From Sthenelais limicola (lineage: Eukaryota > Annelida > Polychaeta > Phyllodocida > Sigalionidae): a stretch of 64,000 nucleotides of DNA. A program made the position numbers and the translations under genes. This document shows positions 1-12,300 of this stretch, one piece after another. The first letter of the stretch is position 1; each line of letters starts with the position of its first letter. The stretch lies in the NCBI GenBank assembly GCA_942159475.1, contig OW804102.1, positions 22,510,684 to 22,574,683 on the forward strand. Reading direction: 5' to 3'. The notes beneath the pieces are model-generated. The model did not search any database. It worked only from the letters and a program-made list of their open reading frames with translations, and was not told the DNA's origin.

Positions 1-247
1 GATCCTGTCTGCTGGAGGCATAATTATTTAATTTCAGCAGCATAGGAGGGGTGTTATTGTTTGTCCACGTTTCTGTAATACTAACTATATCATACAAACC
101 ATTCAACAGTTCCATTTGTAGGTTACTAATTTTAAACAACAAACTTCCAATATTAACATGCACATATTTTAGACCTTTGCTCACACTCACTTCAGTATTT
201 TTATCTACCATGATTAACTGAGTGAACAAATCATTTACACGTCTCAT
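1..247 (-). CDS. LINE ORF2 N-terminus (APE-type endonuclease), partial at window edge
   Basis: Minus-strand frame open from an ATG at 247 (second ATG at 211) to the left edge, about 82 codons, with an in-frame TAG two codons before the first ATG. The reading contains KYVHVNIGSLLFKI, then DIVSITETW followed by NNN. This matches the start of the exonuclease-endonuclease-phosphatase domain of CR1/L2/Jockey-type non-LTR retrotransposons (h.NI.SL..Ki, then di..itETW, where the E is catalytic). In these elements the domain nicks target DNA to prime reverse transcription. The rest of ORF2 would lie to the left of the window. No ORF1 is recognisable upstream (248-1346), so the copy may be 5'-truncated. 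The assignment to an APE-type LINE is strong; the exact clade is not determined. Confidence 0.8.
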   Translation of the reverse strand, partial: MRRVNDLFTQLIMVDKNTEVSVSKGLKYVHVNIGSLLFKISNLQMELLNGLYDIVSITETWTNNNTPPMLLKLNNYASSRQD

Positions 248-1346
248 GTGCTAAAAACAAGTATAAGTAAAAACATCGATGGGCATAAGCCCGCAAAATG
301 TGTGACAGGATCAACTCGCGATATGAGTTACCGACAAGTGACAGCCACTCTCGCCATTCATGCCAGGTACACCGGCTATAATGGTTGTCGGCGACAGCAA
401 AACACATGAAATACATTATGGCAAGTTGCGAAAAAACAAACACAGGCAACATATGGCTAGTACATTATACAGACACCCTTTCAAGAAAAATAAACCGAGC
501 ATAAATAAGATATAAGCGAAAAACCTACTTCAAATTTGCGAATCTCTCCGGAATCCTACCACGATCCGCCATGACAGTTCGCAGTCACGCGGTCAGGAGA
601 TGTCGTAAAACAAACATCAGAGTTGGGAAATGATATCTTTAAGCAAACAAAAAATAACAATTTTGAAAATGGCCTGAAAGAGCTTACAAGTGTACAAGAT
701 AGATTTATATCATTTTAAGACCAATTATAACTGATCGATATATCGTATTCGTTTACGACACTCCAAGTATCGGTCATCACAGTGCACGTGTACCGGAACC
801 AGTATGGCGTCAGACATGTTTTTGGTGAACAGCTGTTCGAGAATCTTACCATCTAAGTCGCACACAACAGGAGCAAAGTACAATAAAGGACACATATATG
901 CAATAATATGGTAAGTGAAATAGTTGTGGACACTAATACCTATCAGGGGGCGGCATTGTCATTAGAGTTGGGTAATACAACCGGTTTTAAGATAGGATGA
1001 GCGGGTGTTGAAAACTCCTTGGGCGTGAACATGGTTCTCGACCTACTTAGAATCTCGTCAAAAACAACAGTACTCGCATTGGGATCACGCTCGTACTTTC
1101 TCCTTGTTGTATTAAGAGAGTGGTATGCAGCTGTAGTCTAAGAATCATTTGAGTCAACACTAGAGTCAATATCCACTTCAATGATTCTCGCTGATATGAC
1201 TGGTTGATTTAATTGAGTGGATTTGTGTTGTCAAGTTGGTACTAGCTGAGCTCAGTGAGCTGAACTTCGTTGAGCTGGTATGCTTGGAATGACAGCCAGC
1301 AGACTGAAGGCAATTTAATACAAAAAGCTATATTAGGATAAAGTCG
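248..1346. other. No recognisable feature
   Basis: AT-rich sequence upstream of the LINE start. No coding pattern, TIR or tandem repeat was recognised on either strand. It could contain degraded LINE 5' sequence. Confidence 0.4.
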
Positions 1347-1560
1347 ACAGAAAATGTACAATTCACCTCCACCAATCCTCTCAAATAACCCAGTTTTAGG
1401 ACAGAAATAGCATTCAAAATATATAACAGACAAGACATAACAGACCAGAGCATTTGTATCAAGGCAATACTACCCAGATATGCATATCAATTTATAGTTG
1501 TTCAGCCTAATTTTGCAGAATATATATATGTGTTTAACTGCCGATTGTACATTTTCTTAC
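1347..1560 (-). mobile_element. MITE family B copy 1
   Basis: About 215 bp. It begins AAAATGTACAATTCACC and ends CCGATTGTACATTTTCT, which are inverted versions of the family termini (outer consensus GGGTCAGATTTTCAGAAAA, then TGTACAATT). The interior carries family landmarks: AATCCTCTCAAATAACCCA, a CAATAC...CCCAGATATGC block and TTCAGCCTAATTTTGCAGAA. There is no coding capacity. At least a dozen relatives lie in this window. The transposase superfamily is unknown. Confidence 0.8.
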
Positions 1561-1862
1561 GACCAAACCTACGGTAGAGTCACTAGTTGTTTGGCCTTGT
1601 CACTCACTCGTAATAAAGACTAGGATTGACCTTCCTTTAGAAGCACAACTCTCTCTCTCTCTTCTCTCTCATGTCTCTATCTCCCTGTTAGCCCGCAGGT
1701 GGGGTAGGGCTTCTCTTCCACCCAATGCACATGCATCACAAAAGGCTATTTGTATGTGATGATTACATTCTCTGATCAGATCCCATGTGTCTCTAGTGTC
1801 TCTAGCCGTCAGGGGAGTCATATAGGGCGTCTGCAGTCGTATAGGGAGGATATCACAGTGGC
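1561..1862. other. Unique sequence with a CT-rich run
   Basis: A (TC)n-rich stretch lies at about 1648-1670. Nothing else was recognised between MITE B1 and MITE C1. Confidence 0.4.
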
Positions 1863-1945
1863 AAGGGTCTAGTCCGCTTAGCAGATTCTCATGCAATTCT
1901 CACAGAATTTAGTGCAAACGAGTCCTCTGTGGACTAAACCCTTTA
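1863..1945 (+). mobile_element. MITE family C copy 1 (degraded)
   Basis: Carries TCTAGTCCGCTTAGCAGATT, then TCTCATGCAATTCTCACAGA, then AGAGTCCTCTG-type sequence, and ends GGACTAAACCCTTTA. These match the family C pattern AAGGGCC-AGTCCACTAAGCCGATTCTCAT and its inverted right end. The right arm is shortened. Confidence 0.65.
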
Positions 1946-2083
1946 CAATAGTTTTATGCATGCCGATCTTCTTGTTGTACGATTATCATGCAGGTGTTTA
2001 TGTTTAGAGAGCGAGTGGAGGGAGAGAGACAGAGGGACTGGTGGCATGAGAGACATTTAAGGGAGAGGGGTAGAGAGGGAGAT

Positions 2084-2323
2084 ATGGGTCAGAGTTTAAG
2101 AAAATGTACAATTCGCCTTCACCAATCCTCTCAAATGACTCACATTTAAGGCAAAAATGAGCTTAAAATTGCAGTTTAACATAACAGAACTGATACTAGA
2201 AATCAATGCGATACCAAAAGTACTCTGATATACCCGGTATTCATGATGTTTCTGTCTAATTTAGCATAATTTACTAAATGCGTAGAGCTGCCAATTGTAC
2301 ATTTTCTGAAAATCTGACCCGCA
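2084..2323 (-). mobile_element. MITE family B copy 2, near full length
   Basis: 240 bp with both outer TIRs: ATGGGTCAGAGTTTAAGAAA at the left and TTTTCTGAAAATCTGACCC followed by GCAT at the right. It contains TGTACAATTCGCC, CACCAATCCTCTCAAATGAC and, near the right end, GAGCTGCCAATTGTACA. This is one of the best-preserved copies for defining the family. Confidence 0.85.
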
Positions 2324-2584
2324 TAGGGAAATATAGGGAGAGTATAGGATGAGGAGATTAAGAGAATGGGAATAGAAGGACAGAAGGTGAGTGGGGGCAG
2401 GACATGGATGAGAGAGTGAAAGGTGTTAGAGAGAAAGGGAGCGTGAATGTCATTGATTTATTTGTTATTTTTCCATGTGCATACTTTACAATGCTGTTCT
2501 CAGCTGAAGGTTGTAAAACTCCAATTAATTCATTAGCACAGGTACTGATTACACTATACATTAATATAAGTGCATATATGCGAT

Positions 2585-2800
2585 GTGTTCCGGGGAAATG
2601 AGTCACAAGTCACGAGTCGCAAAAAGATAGATTTTGAGATATCATCATATTTGAAAAGATGAGATCAAGCGGATTCCAACGATAGTAAACAGTAGACATC
2701 TAATAAGTATTTCTATATTTAATTTTGATATTATTATCTTTGAGAACAAAAATTAGCAATAATTCTGGGCGGACATTTACTAGTAAAGTTGCTAATATAT
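2585..2800 (+). repeat. Diverged relative of the 928-bp duplicated repeat (family F)
   Basis: Begins GTGTTCCGGGGAAATGAGTC, then CACGAGTCGCAAAAAGATAG. This resembles the start of the repeat at 12700 (GTGATGTGTTACAG, GATGAGTCACAAGGCGCAAA). Similarity fades after about 100-200 bp, so the boundary is approximate. Confidence 0.4.
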
Positions 2801-3480
2801 TCTATAAGATGACCTTAACAAAGCAGAACCACCATATAAGGAAACCAGTCAGTCTTGTGATCTCCTAGTTTAATATCGTGGGTATTTGACGGGAAAATCG
2901 TGTCGTATTCCTTACCCCTGTTACACACACCCGCAGTCAGATATATCATCTTTCCAACCCTTTATATGAATCTATCCGCAATAAAGCTACCCGATATTAT
3001 TTTTTGCCTTATAATACTCACATGCTCATAAGCTCTCTGGCTAGTAACTTGAGCAGAGAATACAAGAAAAAGATATGATACCAACGAGACTCTCCAGTCT
3101 CCTTGATGATACTAAAAAAATATCCCCTTCATCCCACTATCTTTTCCATCTCCTACCATCAAGTGTACTATCACTCGCCCAATAATAACTCGACACCTCG
3201 GACACTGAGAGAGATAGTAAGAGGCGGATATTAATGTGTCTTTTCCATGCCTGTGAATGGAATTATGTCTCCTTTTCTCTGCCTTAATATCCCACAGTAG
3301 TGGGATATGCCCATGAATACAAGGATCTATAAACATGCCAATGGGTAGTGAGGGATCCAATCGCCTTGCACACCAAAACATTCATTTTGCTTGTATTCTT
3401 CGTATCCGTCACGAAGATTTTCATTCAATTAAAGCTGCATTCTAAGTTAATATTGATCAAGAACTATTAAAAGATTTACG
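2801..3480. other. No recognisable feature
   Basis: No conserved coding pattern or repeat was recognised. Short open frames here are not supported by domain-like sequence. Confidence 0.4.
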
Positions 3481-3766
3481 TTCTTTTCCTTACCGTCTGA
3501 AAGGCATTTTGCTCAACTTGGGGAGGATTTCACCTTTTTGTTCCTACTGCAGGGCTTCATAAATGACCACATATTATGTAGACATTACAGCGATCCGTCA
3601 GAGCCCTTTGCTGTGGTCTTTTCACTTATTATCGCTCCCCGGCGCTCGTTTTCTTGTGACCGATTGTTCTAAGCATTTCTCTCATGCAGGAAGACTTGGA
3701 AAACTTTTTCAGAACCATGTATCCATTTTGAGTGCTCTCAAATAAAGAATTCATTCATTCATTTGA
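3481..3766 (+). mobile_element. Possible LINE/SINE 3' end with (ATTC)n tail
   Basis: Ends TGCTCTCAAATAAAGAATTC and then ATTCATTCATT. A 3' end made of an AATAAA-like signal followed by short (ATTC)n repeats is typical of CR1/L2-type LINE 3' ends and SINEs that borrow them. No domain is recognisable upstream, so the left boundary is a guess. Confidence 0.4.
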
Positions 3767-4654
3767 CTTCAAATCATCATAAACACATAAAGTAGCACCA
3801 ACATATTAATGACGTCACCAACTCAAACGATGAGTGCATTTAGTAAGAATTTGTTGTTGTACTAATTGTAAATGAAGTTTTATAAGTGCTGATTTGGATT
3901 AGTTTAGCAAGAGGAGTTAACTAATCTGTTGATTGAAGGAGCTTGAATATTGTACGACTTGCATAGCAGCATAGCAGCATAGCAGCAAGTGTTATCTTCT
4001 AAGCGACTGAAACCAACAAGTAAGTCATATGCTTTCAATCATGAAAATAGAAAAAAATCGAATCATAATTTTGAATTTCAGTGGTAATCTTAGTAACATA
4101 AAAACCCACCAGATTGTTTGCCATGACAACCCAACATAACTCACTAGTGAAATACGCACTATGCGTAACTCACTCTAGATACGTTGTTTTCAGAGCAATG
4201 CGTGTATAATGTATTCAAGAGAAGGCTCAAAACAAACAAACCTCTCACTCATGCTCAGGATATGAGTTTGCTTGGTCTCTCCACGCCCTTCCGACCACCG
4301 AATATTTCCTTTCTGTCAGCTGTGGGCGACTGATACAGACTGATACTTCATCTTAGCTTTTTCCTCAAAAGAACCTTTGCTACTACATATTTTTCACTCT
4401 TTCCACTGGACCTGGTTGCTTTTGTTCTATAGCCCAAGTCGCTAAATGATGCCCATAAACATTATGTTTCCAGACTTCCCTCCATTTAAACCCTGATAGC
4501 ATTTTTTATATACAAGTTCTGATAATGTATACATATTATCAGAGCTTACAATGTGATGAACAAACAGTTTGGTACAACTGTCACTTCTTAGAAGTTATAG
4601 TTTTTTTTACTGCAGATCAGGATACTGCTCTATTCGATTAAAGCATACAAACTC
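3767..4654. other. No gene; three-copy 9-bp repeat
   Basis: A GCATAGCAG-type 9-bp unit is repeated about three times at 3963-3988. No other structure was recognised. Confidence 0.4.
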
Positions 4655-4880
4655 GCCCGAAAATGTACAATCGACGGTTGTACACATTAAGTAAATTCTG
4701 CTAAATTAGGCTGAAAAACTATAATAAATACTCAGTACGCCTGAGTATATTTGATATTGCGCAGATACATACAAAAGCTTTGCTTGATTAGGTTGAACTC
4801 TATTGGGAATGCTATTATTCCCGTCTTAAATTTGGGTTATTTGAGAGTGTGGGTGAAGTTGAAGTATCCATTTTCAGGCA
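4655..4880 (+). mobile_element. MITE family B copy 3
   Basis: Contains GAAAATGTACAATCGACGG, then TACACATTAAGTAAATTCTG, CTAAATTAGGCTGAAAAACT, and at the other end TTAAATTTGGGTTATTTGAG followed by a TGAAG motif. This is the family order read on plus. The outermost GGGTCAG ends are eroded. Confidence 0.75.
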
Positions 4881-6037
4881 ACTTCGTATTGTATTTTATC
4901 ATCCTTGTATTACTATTTTCATGTCTGATCTCTAAGTGAATATTGCATATCTGCAACAGGTCGTGTATCTATGTGTTCATTCCTCTCTGTCCCTCTCTCT
5001 ATGTCTCTCACTCCCCAGTGACAGCGAGTGCACAAAGACAGTTCTCCTGATTTAGGATCTATGTCAATAAAACCTGGGTGCCACATGTCTAAGGGCTCTC
5101 GTAAATTCACTTTACTATCGCCCATTATTGCTGCCAGGAGATTAAGTCATAAAAAGGCAGCGACGTCGTAGGGAAAAGGAAGGGGAAGAATCACTAAAGA
5201 TGCACTTAGAAATGGGTTTTGTTCGCAGAGTCTTGATTTCAAGCGCCAGAATGAATAAATAAGATTTGCCATTCCATGGTCATACTCTGGGGAAGTATCC
5301 TTTGGCTACTAAAGTCAACCCTGAAGTTCTATAGTGAATCGGTGGTTGCTGTGAGTCGTGCGTGATGTTAAGTGTTCCCCCGTGGAACCCTTAGTTCAGT
5401 TGTATGCAGGAGGATAACATCTCTATTGGGAAGCAGAATTAGCAGATGCAGAATTGCTCTGTAAATTGCCCCTACTAATTAACCCTGCTGTATATATGCA
5501 CCAAAATGTGAGCTCCCCGCCCCCCCCCCCCCCCGGTCATTATAGAGAGTAATCTGTTTTCTTAAGGTATTATCACGATAAGTATTGTTCACGTAATTAT
5601 AAGAAAGGTTTCTTGGTTATCTTAATTTTGTGGAATTTTGCAAAATCCATACTGGGCATTGTCTGGCGTGGGGGAGAGAGCAACAGTTGGGAGCAGACTG
5701 TAAAAGCACCATTTCTCACAAATTCGAAAAGAGTTGGGTATCGCATCCTGTTAGCGTGTGCTATCTCACCCTGATATGGCCAGATGTACATGTATAATTA
5801 TGACCAAATATACATGTATGTATGTATACGTTTGCTGTAAAACCAGGTGTAAAACAACTGATCCCCCATCCACATAAGAAATGAACTTTGAGATGATGTA
5901 TTGGAGAACCAAATGAAAAGACCGAACAGATATTACTTTAATACAGCATCTGTTTCTTCCTTTGTCTACAAAATGTAATCTCCTCTCTCAGACTCAAGAT
6001 AGTGGGTAAACTTTTAGTTTATACTCTTCCAATCGTT
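4881..6037. other. No gene; poly-C run
   Basis: A homopolymer C run lies at about 5517-5534, which is length-unstable and error-prone in assembly. Nothing else was recognised. Confidence 0.4.
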
Positions 6038-6345
6038 TCAATAGGGGATTTGCATGTCCGCCATCCTGAATCTTGATTCGCATGACCATGGGAGCTGTAT
6101 GTCAGTGTTAAAGCTATAGACAAGTTATTATGTTCGGGATGGAGTATATTTAACAATGTTTCCATAACACAACCCTTCATCTTTCTCATTACTTTCATCT
6201 TTCATCATTTACACAAGCTATGTTACTGATGAAAAGATCCTTGCATTTTTTTCGATAAAAATGTTGCTAAATATTTTCGTGTCTGATTTGAACTGCATCC
6301 ATCCTAGCATGCACTGCAATAGACATGCGTCTATGGAAGATAGCT
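6038..6345 (+). mobile_element. MITE family A copy 1
   Basis: Starts CAATAGGGGATTTGCATGTC, then CCGCCATCCTGAATCTTGAT. The interior has GGGAGCTGTATGTCAGTGTT and AAAGCTATAGA; the end has CACTGCAATAGACATGCGTC. It matches the other family A copies at 11754, 20205 and 27409. The right TIR is missing. Confidence 0.75.
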
Positions 6346-9300
6346 ATCAGAATTGCTGTAACCAGGTTGTAAATTATGCAAAAGATGTCCTGGCATTTAA
6401 TGACTGAGGACCACATTATTCTCTTGCACTTGTAACTCATGCTTAGGACTATTCATACGCCCATCCGACCACAATCAACAAGCGAACTTCCTATTCATTC
6501 TAGAATGGAGTGGAAATAGGCAGCCACTTCGACCTTCATTAGAGCTGACAGGTGCAGGCAAAATGGAAGTGAATAGAGCTTGTCATCGGTCTATAATTGA
6601 TGATATTTCCCCTTGTGCACTAAGTCCATTATGTTGCCGGACAATCATATGGGTGCAATTTTGAATATCAATCAAGAGATCTAAAAGGAAAAGCAAAGTT
6701 ATCTTTGATATTTGCTATATTTAAACTATGTAATGCATTTTAGGAACTGATTGTTGTATTTATCTATAAATCATCTTAGAGTGAAAATTGTGTAGAATTT
6801 GTAGAATCGGAGAGACCCATTATGTTGCAGACAATTATATGGGAGCAGTTTTGAATATCCATTAAGATAATCGCCCATTGATATTTTTAAAAGAAAAAGG
6901 AAATTAATTATGGATATTGTTTATATTTGAACTAAGTAATGAATTACTTAACTGAGAATACATTGAGATAGTGTTATTTCCCGACCTGGGTTGTGTTTAT
7001 ATTTTTGTATGCTTTGATATCATCTTAGAGTGGAAATTGTGTCTCAGTATGTTAAAGGGCATTGCAAAGCAATTACGGTATATTGCTGGATATCAGTCAG
7101 TGGTTTGATATTTTTGTACAAAGTCTTCTCTTAAAAGCAGGGCATTCCTAACCTTATGCGCTCCTAATAAGGGTGGCAACATACATTGTTTAGTATGCAT
7201 TTAAGAAAGCTTTCTGAAGGATATATTTCATGGTTGATCTAAAAGGGAATGCAACTTTCATAGTGTTAGCCCTCTCCATTAAGAAAGTAAAATATTCCCT
7301 ATATGATAAGACATTGCAAGAGTTATAGGCTTGGCCTAGTGCAATCCCACCGCACTATAGGTCACAAACTAGAACTTCCAGATAAAGACCTGTAAAGATA
7401 TATAGGCTTAACGATACACAAATGCTAGCGTATATATGCAGGACTAGAGGAATTGTTGGCTGTGACGGACGGTGACACTTGTGCAAGAACCGTGTACTGC
7501 AACAGGTTTTGCAAAGTATCACAGCCTGTTTCAGCCAGCTGTGTCTTCACCCACTATTAACTTCTACTGCTTGACTTCCCACAGATCTATATATCCTACC
7601 CAGCCACCGGCATTAGAAACTTGTTTACGGGTTAACATAGTTTACAGATGAGCTCGATTCAGTTACAGCGTTTGGACGGTATTACATCATAATTTTTTAG
7701 AGTGTGATGAAAGACCTCACCAAGTATAACCAAAAAAGACATCTTTTTCACTTAAACATTTTTTTTAATCAGCGTTGCTACAATGCCATTAGACTTTTTG
7801 TAGCAGGATCGGAAATGCTATAATCCGGTCTTCCTTTTTTCCCTGAGTCACATACAGATACATTCCAACAATACAATTGCCTTCCGTAGTTTGAAGTGAG
7901 TATATTTAATTCATGATGTTATAATTGGATGCAATTATATAATTAGTGATAATGATCAGTAATCATAACCAATAATTCATTCTATTAGAGTAGGAATTCT
8001 AAAGTTTATACCAACCAGTTGCTTTAATTTCAGTTTAAACATATAGCATCCAGCTGCATCACGTACTCTTCTTTATATCCCTGTTGAGGTTGTTTCATCA
8101 CCTTTTCTGCACTTAAGTGACCGAACTTTAGAGTCAGGCTCACACTTGGATCTTATATTTTGTGAATCGCTATTACTGTGTAGCATATATAATTATATAG
8201 AAATACGAGCTTTCAGAATCACACGAGTCAGAAGCCATGAGTCAGAGGTTAAACAACATTGTGCCTTTGATGCCACACTTCTCAGGTAAAGAGCCGACAT
8301 AATGTGCATGGAGACTGTCCATGGAAACTTCTACTTCTGCTCAACTCTATTGCACAGTGATAGGTGTGGCTCGTCTAATGAAGTATAATTATAAGGCAGT
8401 AGTTGAGATTTCAACAACTTGGCGTGATCACCTAAACAAATACCTCTCATACATCTGTATCTGTACTTTCTAAAAGTAACAACTTCAGTTGTTCATCTTT
8501 CGGAATCACAGTATTATTTTACCGCAAAGTTGTTACTTATATTATAGGGATCCATGATAATGATAATGAGACTCAAAACATACATGCCTGTTTATTATTT
8601 CTCTCTACATTTACATACATACATGTAAATTCTTCTTTTTCTCTCACCGTGTTCGTAATGATAGGAATTATTTACATAGTTACCTGAGAATACACAGTAT
8701 GTCCCCCATTAATTTAAGCGGCAGGCACCATTATTCCTGAAGGAAGTAACAATGACAATGTTGATGCACTACTAACAGACAAGAGATCACAACATGGAAG
8801 TCCTTAAAGCGGCGTTCTTGGCTATTGTAATGAAAGGAATCTTACCAGATTTGTAAACTCATAGATTGACCTAAAGGTTTGAACCTATCCACTATTAGAT
8901 GTTATATCTTTAGACAAGAAGTTGAATTGAATTGAAAAATATTTTATTGGTCAATAATATAGCAACCGGTACATTAAGAAGAAAAATGACAAATTGGTCT
9001 ACAGACTTCTGGGATAATGCCAGTTCTCCCAGTCGTTACCATGATTTTGGAAGATTAACTAAAGTTGAAGTCAAATCGGCCGTAAGAAAACGGCCGCCGG
9101 TGAGCGATAATAAATGAAGTCACCGCAGGAAAGAATTCCTTCTTTAATGAAGCCTGTAGCAGAACAACCACACAGAATCCTCCAAAATCTTGGTCAAATG
9201 ACTTTTTTGTTGTCAAATGACTTTTAAAAATGCCTTATATATTTCAACCTTGAGTATTATCATGTCGGTTCCGAGGGTCTGCATTGCAGATTCCGCCAGG

Positions 9301-9734
9301 ACTGCTCTGTGGCTTTGGCTGTCAACTGCTGTAAGGCATGTACAATGTATACATGTATACATGTTGTTATGAGCCCATTTAGACATTTCAAAAAAGATAT
9401 TTATTCTGATTTTGATATATAGGAGGGGTGAATTTTATTTCATATCGACTCTGATGTGGTTGGGATAAGGCAAACAGCTTTCTGCCGCCTGCTATTGCTA
9501 GAAGTATGACACCCCATTAGTGTGCAAAAACCTAGCGATTCCCATGCAAGTGTTTGCGGGTTACATTTGCATAAGCACTTGGAAGTAAGTGGAAGACCTC
9601 CTGGATTAGATTAATTCATCATTATTCTGATTTGTTTTGATAAATTAGGTTAGATTTCATTATGTGATTATGGAATTTGTTTTATATTGTTTTTATTGAT
9701 TAAAAAAGGTGAAGCTCTCAGAAATATAATGTGT
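6346..9734. other. Long stretch without recognisable genes
   Basis: About 3.4 kb of AT-rich sequence. A loose internal repetition at about 6620-6680 and 6800-6870 shares ATTATGTTGC, GACAAT.ATATGGG and TTTTGAATATC, suggesting an old local duplication. No coding pattern or TIR pair was recognised. Confidence 0.35.
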
Positions 9735-10095
9735 ATAATGTGTATAATTTGCCTTCAACAATGTTCTCGAATAATCGAAATCTAAGACAAAATTAAGATT
9801 CCAATTTCACTTTTCAAAAATATACTTCGTGCAGTCTATATTTTGGGCTCAATTACTGGTTACCCCGACATTGTCATGAAACACTGAGTCGAAAGCTTTA
9901 CATTCATGAGTATAAACTTAAATACCTTTCAATTTTCACTTGGTTTATATGGGAATATCCTTGTAAGACATTGTGCTTAAGAAATCTTTCATTTTTGTCA
10001 ATCAATACAATTCAAATGCAGTTGAACATAGATCAAAGCAATACAAGACATACCCAGATATACCTAGTAATCATCATTCTGAGGACTGTACATCC
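9735..10095 (-). mobile_element. MITE family B copy 4, split and degraded
   Basis: The left piece (about 9735-9830) has CTTCAACAATGTTCTCGAAT followed by AATCGAAATCTAAGACAAAA. The right piece (about 10010-10095) has AATGCAGTTGAACATAGATC, AAAGCAATAC and CCCAGATATACC. The two pieces are separated by about 180 bp of unrelated sequence, as if something inserted between them. Confidence 0.5.
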
Positions 10096-10544
10096 CCTGC
10101 CGACCGGACCCATTATATGAAAAGCCTGGTGGAGGGGTAGTGTCCTCCAGTAGGGACCAACATGATTGATATTCTCATATTATTTGAGACGGGGAATAGG
10201 ACCTGTGTCATAAGGATCTGTTTGAAGGAAACAACTCGTGATACCTCATGGGAATGTCTTTCAACAGCGATCTCAAAGTGGCTGAATAAAGATATCATAG
10301 AGCTAGAGTAGCCTTAGAAGCCATTATTGCACTCTTGGGAGTTGTATTGACAATTGTTTCATTCGCATGAAAGGGGCTTAGCTTTGACTGTATTAGAGTT
10401 TGATAGGTCTTTAAGGGAAGTGTGTGATTTCAGTGAAGACTAGATTCAATTAGATTCAGATGAGAAGGCTTGATTGATGAGTGTAAGTGTTAATAACTCT
10501 ACTCGATGCATAACTTTACGAAAGCTTTCAGCCTTCTCCGTTTC

Positions 10545-10835
10545 CATTTCATGTGTTCCCCTTTTCCCTTCCCCTACACCCCCTTTTCCCCCTCCTTCCC
10601 TTCCATACCTCCCATTGCCCTTTCCCCCTCTTCTTTCAATTCCTCCCCCCTTCTCTCCTTTCCTTCCCATCCCCTTTTCCCCTCCACTCATCCCCCTTTT
10701 CCCATTTCCAATTTCCCTCCCCTTATCCATCTCCCTCTGTCCTTCCATTTTCTTTACCTCTTATCCCACTTCCAATCTCCTCCCCGTCCTCTCCTTCTTG
10801 CCACCAACCCCCTCCACCACATTCAACTACTCCCA
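10545..10835 (+). repeat. Polypyrimidine tract, about 290 bp
   Basis: Almost uninterrupted C/T on plus, such as CCCCTTTTCCC and CCTCCTTCCC runs. Several overlapping open frames across it arise only because C/T-rich sequence rarely makes stop codons. Mirror-symmetric polypurine/polypyrimidine tracts can form intramolecular triplexes; that is family knowledge, not shown here. Confidence 0.8.
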
Positions 10836-11619
10836 ACATTTGACATGGCGTTGAGAACATGACACTTTCCCACTCACATCAAGCGACTATAACCTCCTCA
10901 AATCCCGCTGCTTTGCCACCCAATATGTATGTCTCTCCTTCTCGCGCCTGGGGCTAGTGCCTTTGAAATCAGGAGGTAATTAGGCCCTCCTCAAAGCACC
11001 TTTATGTCAGTCGTACATCAGATATCTCCCTTGGATGGTTTCTGCAACTACCATGTCCTGTTGGGATAAGGTCAGAAGGAAAGAGAAGCTGCCTCATATA
11101 TCTTAATGGGGGGGCCCTTGTTAATATTTCATCATCTTGTTAAATCCTCCGTCTTCCTTTAAATCATTATACATTAGTATTTTTAGCTCATCTACCGATA
11201 ATTGTCGTTCCAGAAATATTGCATTTTGTCTGTGACTCATGACAAACATCATGCCAATATCTTCTGCTGTCTTCTTAAAGTCTAAATCTCTTCACAACTT
11301 TTCGTCCTGTTATGTATTTGCAATTGTCTTTAAAAGGCAAGATAACCACACACAGATGTAAACCTGTTACCAGTCGATCAATATTCTCAACTTTTCAGTC
11401 TGTATAGTTGACCTTCTTCAGGGTTATAGTGAATAATTCACAATTGTCATTAATGGTCCCGAAACCACACTGATTATGCATAGTTAGAGTTCCAATAGTG
11501 TGTTTGACTCATAGCTAATGATGCATACATAATGTTCTCATTGAGCAGATCCTAAAGTGTGTACACTCCACTACTGGAATGTATGGATCTAATACACATA
11601 CAAGGATGAGGCCATCAAA
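10836..11619. other. No recognisable feature
   Basis: No gene, TIR or tandem repeat recognised. A phrase CTTCTTCAGGGTTATAGTG near 11411 is all that stands out. Confidence 0.35.
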
Positions 11620-12300
11620 AATGTACAATCGGCAGCTCTACACATTTTGTAAATTCTGAAGAATCATACTAAACATGATAAATACTAGGTATAACCACGT
11701 ATATTTGGTATTGTATTTATACAAACGCTCTATTTGGCTATGCTGAGCTATAAATAGGGGACTTGCATGTACCAATGCGCATGTCTGTACAGTGCATCAT
11801 GGGATGGATTCTGTTGAAATCTGACAGACAAATATTTGGCAAGATTTTCATCGAAAATTACAACAATGTTTTTACTAGTATCACAGCTTGTATAAATTAT
11901 CTGTGAAAACCAAATGCATGATGGGAAAGATGGGGACTTGTACCATGGGACCATGGTAAACACGTGGATATTGGCATTAGAGCATTGATAAATAATACAT
12001 GCTAGCTAAACATGACATGTTTTCTATAGATTTTAGACTGTACCATTAGTCCCAGAATTCCATTTTTTTTAATTAAGTATTTCTATACAGCACACCTTCT
12101 GTAATAACGACAGTTGAGTTATCAACAAACAAGTACATTGTAAAATGAATTTCTAATAATCAATTGAGGACATTAACATTGAGATACTTGGATCAAGATT
12201 CAAAATGGCGGCTATGCAAATCCCCTATTGAATCTAATTTTTGTCTTGAATTTGGATTTTTGTTCAGAAAATTGTTGAAGGCCAATTGTACAATTTCCGA
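11620..12300 (+). mobile_element. MITE family B copy 5, interrupted by family A copy
   Basis: The left part (11620-11753) has ATGTACAATCGGCAGCTCTA, TACTAGGTATAACCACGTAT and GGCTATGCTGAGCTATAA. The right part (12229-12300) resumes with GAATCTAATTTTTGTCTTGA and ends near CCAATTGTACAATTTCC. Between them lies family A copy 2. Joining the two parts restores the family B order seen at 17379 and 33064. Confidence 0.75.
11754..12228 (+). mobile_element. MITE family A copy 2 (full length, nested)
   Basis: 475 bp with both TIRs: ATAGGGGACTTGCATG at the left and GGCGGCTATGCAAATCCCCT then AT at the right. The interior has TCATGGGATGGATTCTGTTG and the CTATAGA...GTACCATTAG region. It is inserted inside MITE B5, so it is younger than that element. 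No coding capacity. Confidence 0.8.

Noticed and set aside
10446..10862. Four overlapping open frames of about 96-126 codons on both strands
   Set aside because: All lie over the polypyrimidine tract, where stop codons are rare by composition. The proteins are Pro/Ser/Phe or Gly/Lys/Glu low complexity.
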